64,000 nt of DNA from Urophycis tenuis (taxonomy: Eukaryota; Chordata; Actinopteri; Gadiformes; Phycidae), in NCBI GenBank assembly GCA_036785325.1, contig JAXIVH010000010.1:5899284-5963283 (forward strand). Direction: 5' to 3'. Shown here piece by piece: positions 63,895 to 64,000 of this stretch. The notes under the pieces are model-generated. The model was not told where the DNA came from. It worked only from the letters and a program-made list of their open reading frames with translations, and searched no databases. Made by a program: the position numbers and the translations under genes. How positions within the stretch are numbered: position 1 is the stretch's first letter; every line of letters begins with the position of its first letter.

Positions 63895-64000
63895 CGCCGC
63901 CACCGCCTGCTCGCTGGCGGGCGTGTAGGCGGGGTTGGCGATGGACACCATGCTGCAGGTCAGGCGCGGGTCGTGGACGCCGTGCGCCGCGGGTTCGCCG
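63895..64000 (-). CDS. Possible internal exon of an unidentified gene, partial
   Basis: At the right edge the minus strand turns GC-rich and has one clean frame: AAHGVHDPRLTCSMVSIANP continuing AYTPASEQAVAA. It ends at a strong donor (GCG/GTGAGC, intron from 63894 downward). Of the three frames this one stays open through the donor. It contains NPAY, a match to the NPxY sorting or phosphotyrosine-domain-binding pattern, which in 35 residues may be chance. If real, the gene converges tail to tail with trappc10. I do not recognise the family. Confidence 0.35.

Overview
The window is nuclear DNA from a ray-finned (teleost) fish. Protein-coding genes are split into many short GT-AG exons. The proteins match vertebrate FHIP1B, CNGA4 and TRAPPC10. 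The spaces between exons are full of long dinucleotide microsatellites, C/G homopolymers, tRNA-derived SINEs, LINE 3' ends and small terminal-inverted-repeat DNA transposons. I see no bacterial operon, CRISPR array, rRNA or functional tRNA. Gene identities come from comparison with remembered human proteins. Exon edges come from splice consensus plus phase agreement across every junction.

Layout: (1) 1-2906, minus strand: the coiled-coil and first NHL-repeat part of a TRIM32-like gene that continues off the left edge. (2) About 3.0-12.95 kb: no gene recognised. (3) 13230-27445, minus: fhip1b (old name fam160a2), 11 coding exons, 1222 codons, with probable untranslated 5' exons at about 32.0, 34.9 and 35.3 kb. 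(4) About 35.4-38.5 kb: spacer with LINE remains. (5) 38576-41920, plus: cnga4, 7 coding exons, 699 codons. (6) 42736-61532, plus: trappc10, 23 coding exons, 1266 codons, with 3' UTR to about 62.8-63.0 kb. (7) 63895-64000, minus: a possible internal exon of an unidentified gene.

The genes do not form one pathway. FHIP1B links Rab5 early endosomes to dynein through the AKTIP-HOOK-FHIP complex. TRAPPC10 is a subunit of the TRAPPII tether and exchange factor at the Golgi and recycling endosome. CNGA4 is a modulatory subunit of the olfactory cyclic-nucleotide-gated channel. fhip1b and cnga4 are arranged head to head, as I recall for human 11p15.4, so this pair looks like old vertebrate synteny, with trappc10 next to it here.

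I found no clearly new biological system. The most unusual items are two perfect palindromes (67 nt after cnga4; 56 nt inside a transposon copy in a trappc10 intron), a 42-bp tandem duplication that duplicates a consensus splice donor upstream of fhip1b, 25-26 nt homopolymers touching fhip1b processing and translation signals, a RING-less TRIM-like protein, and a transposon carrying paired NRF1-like sites.
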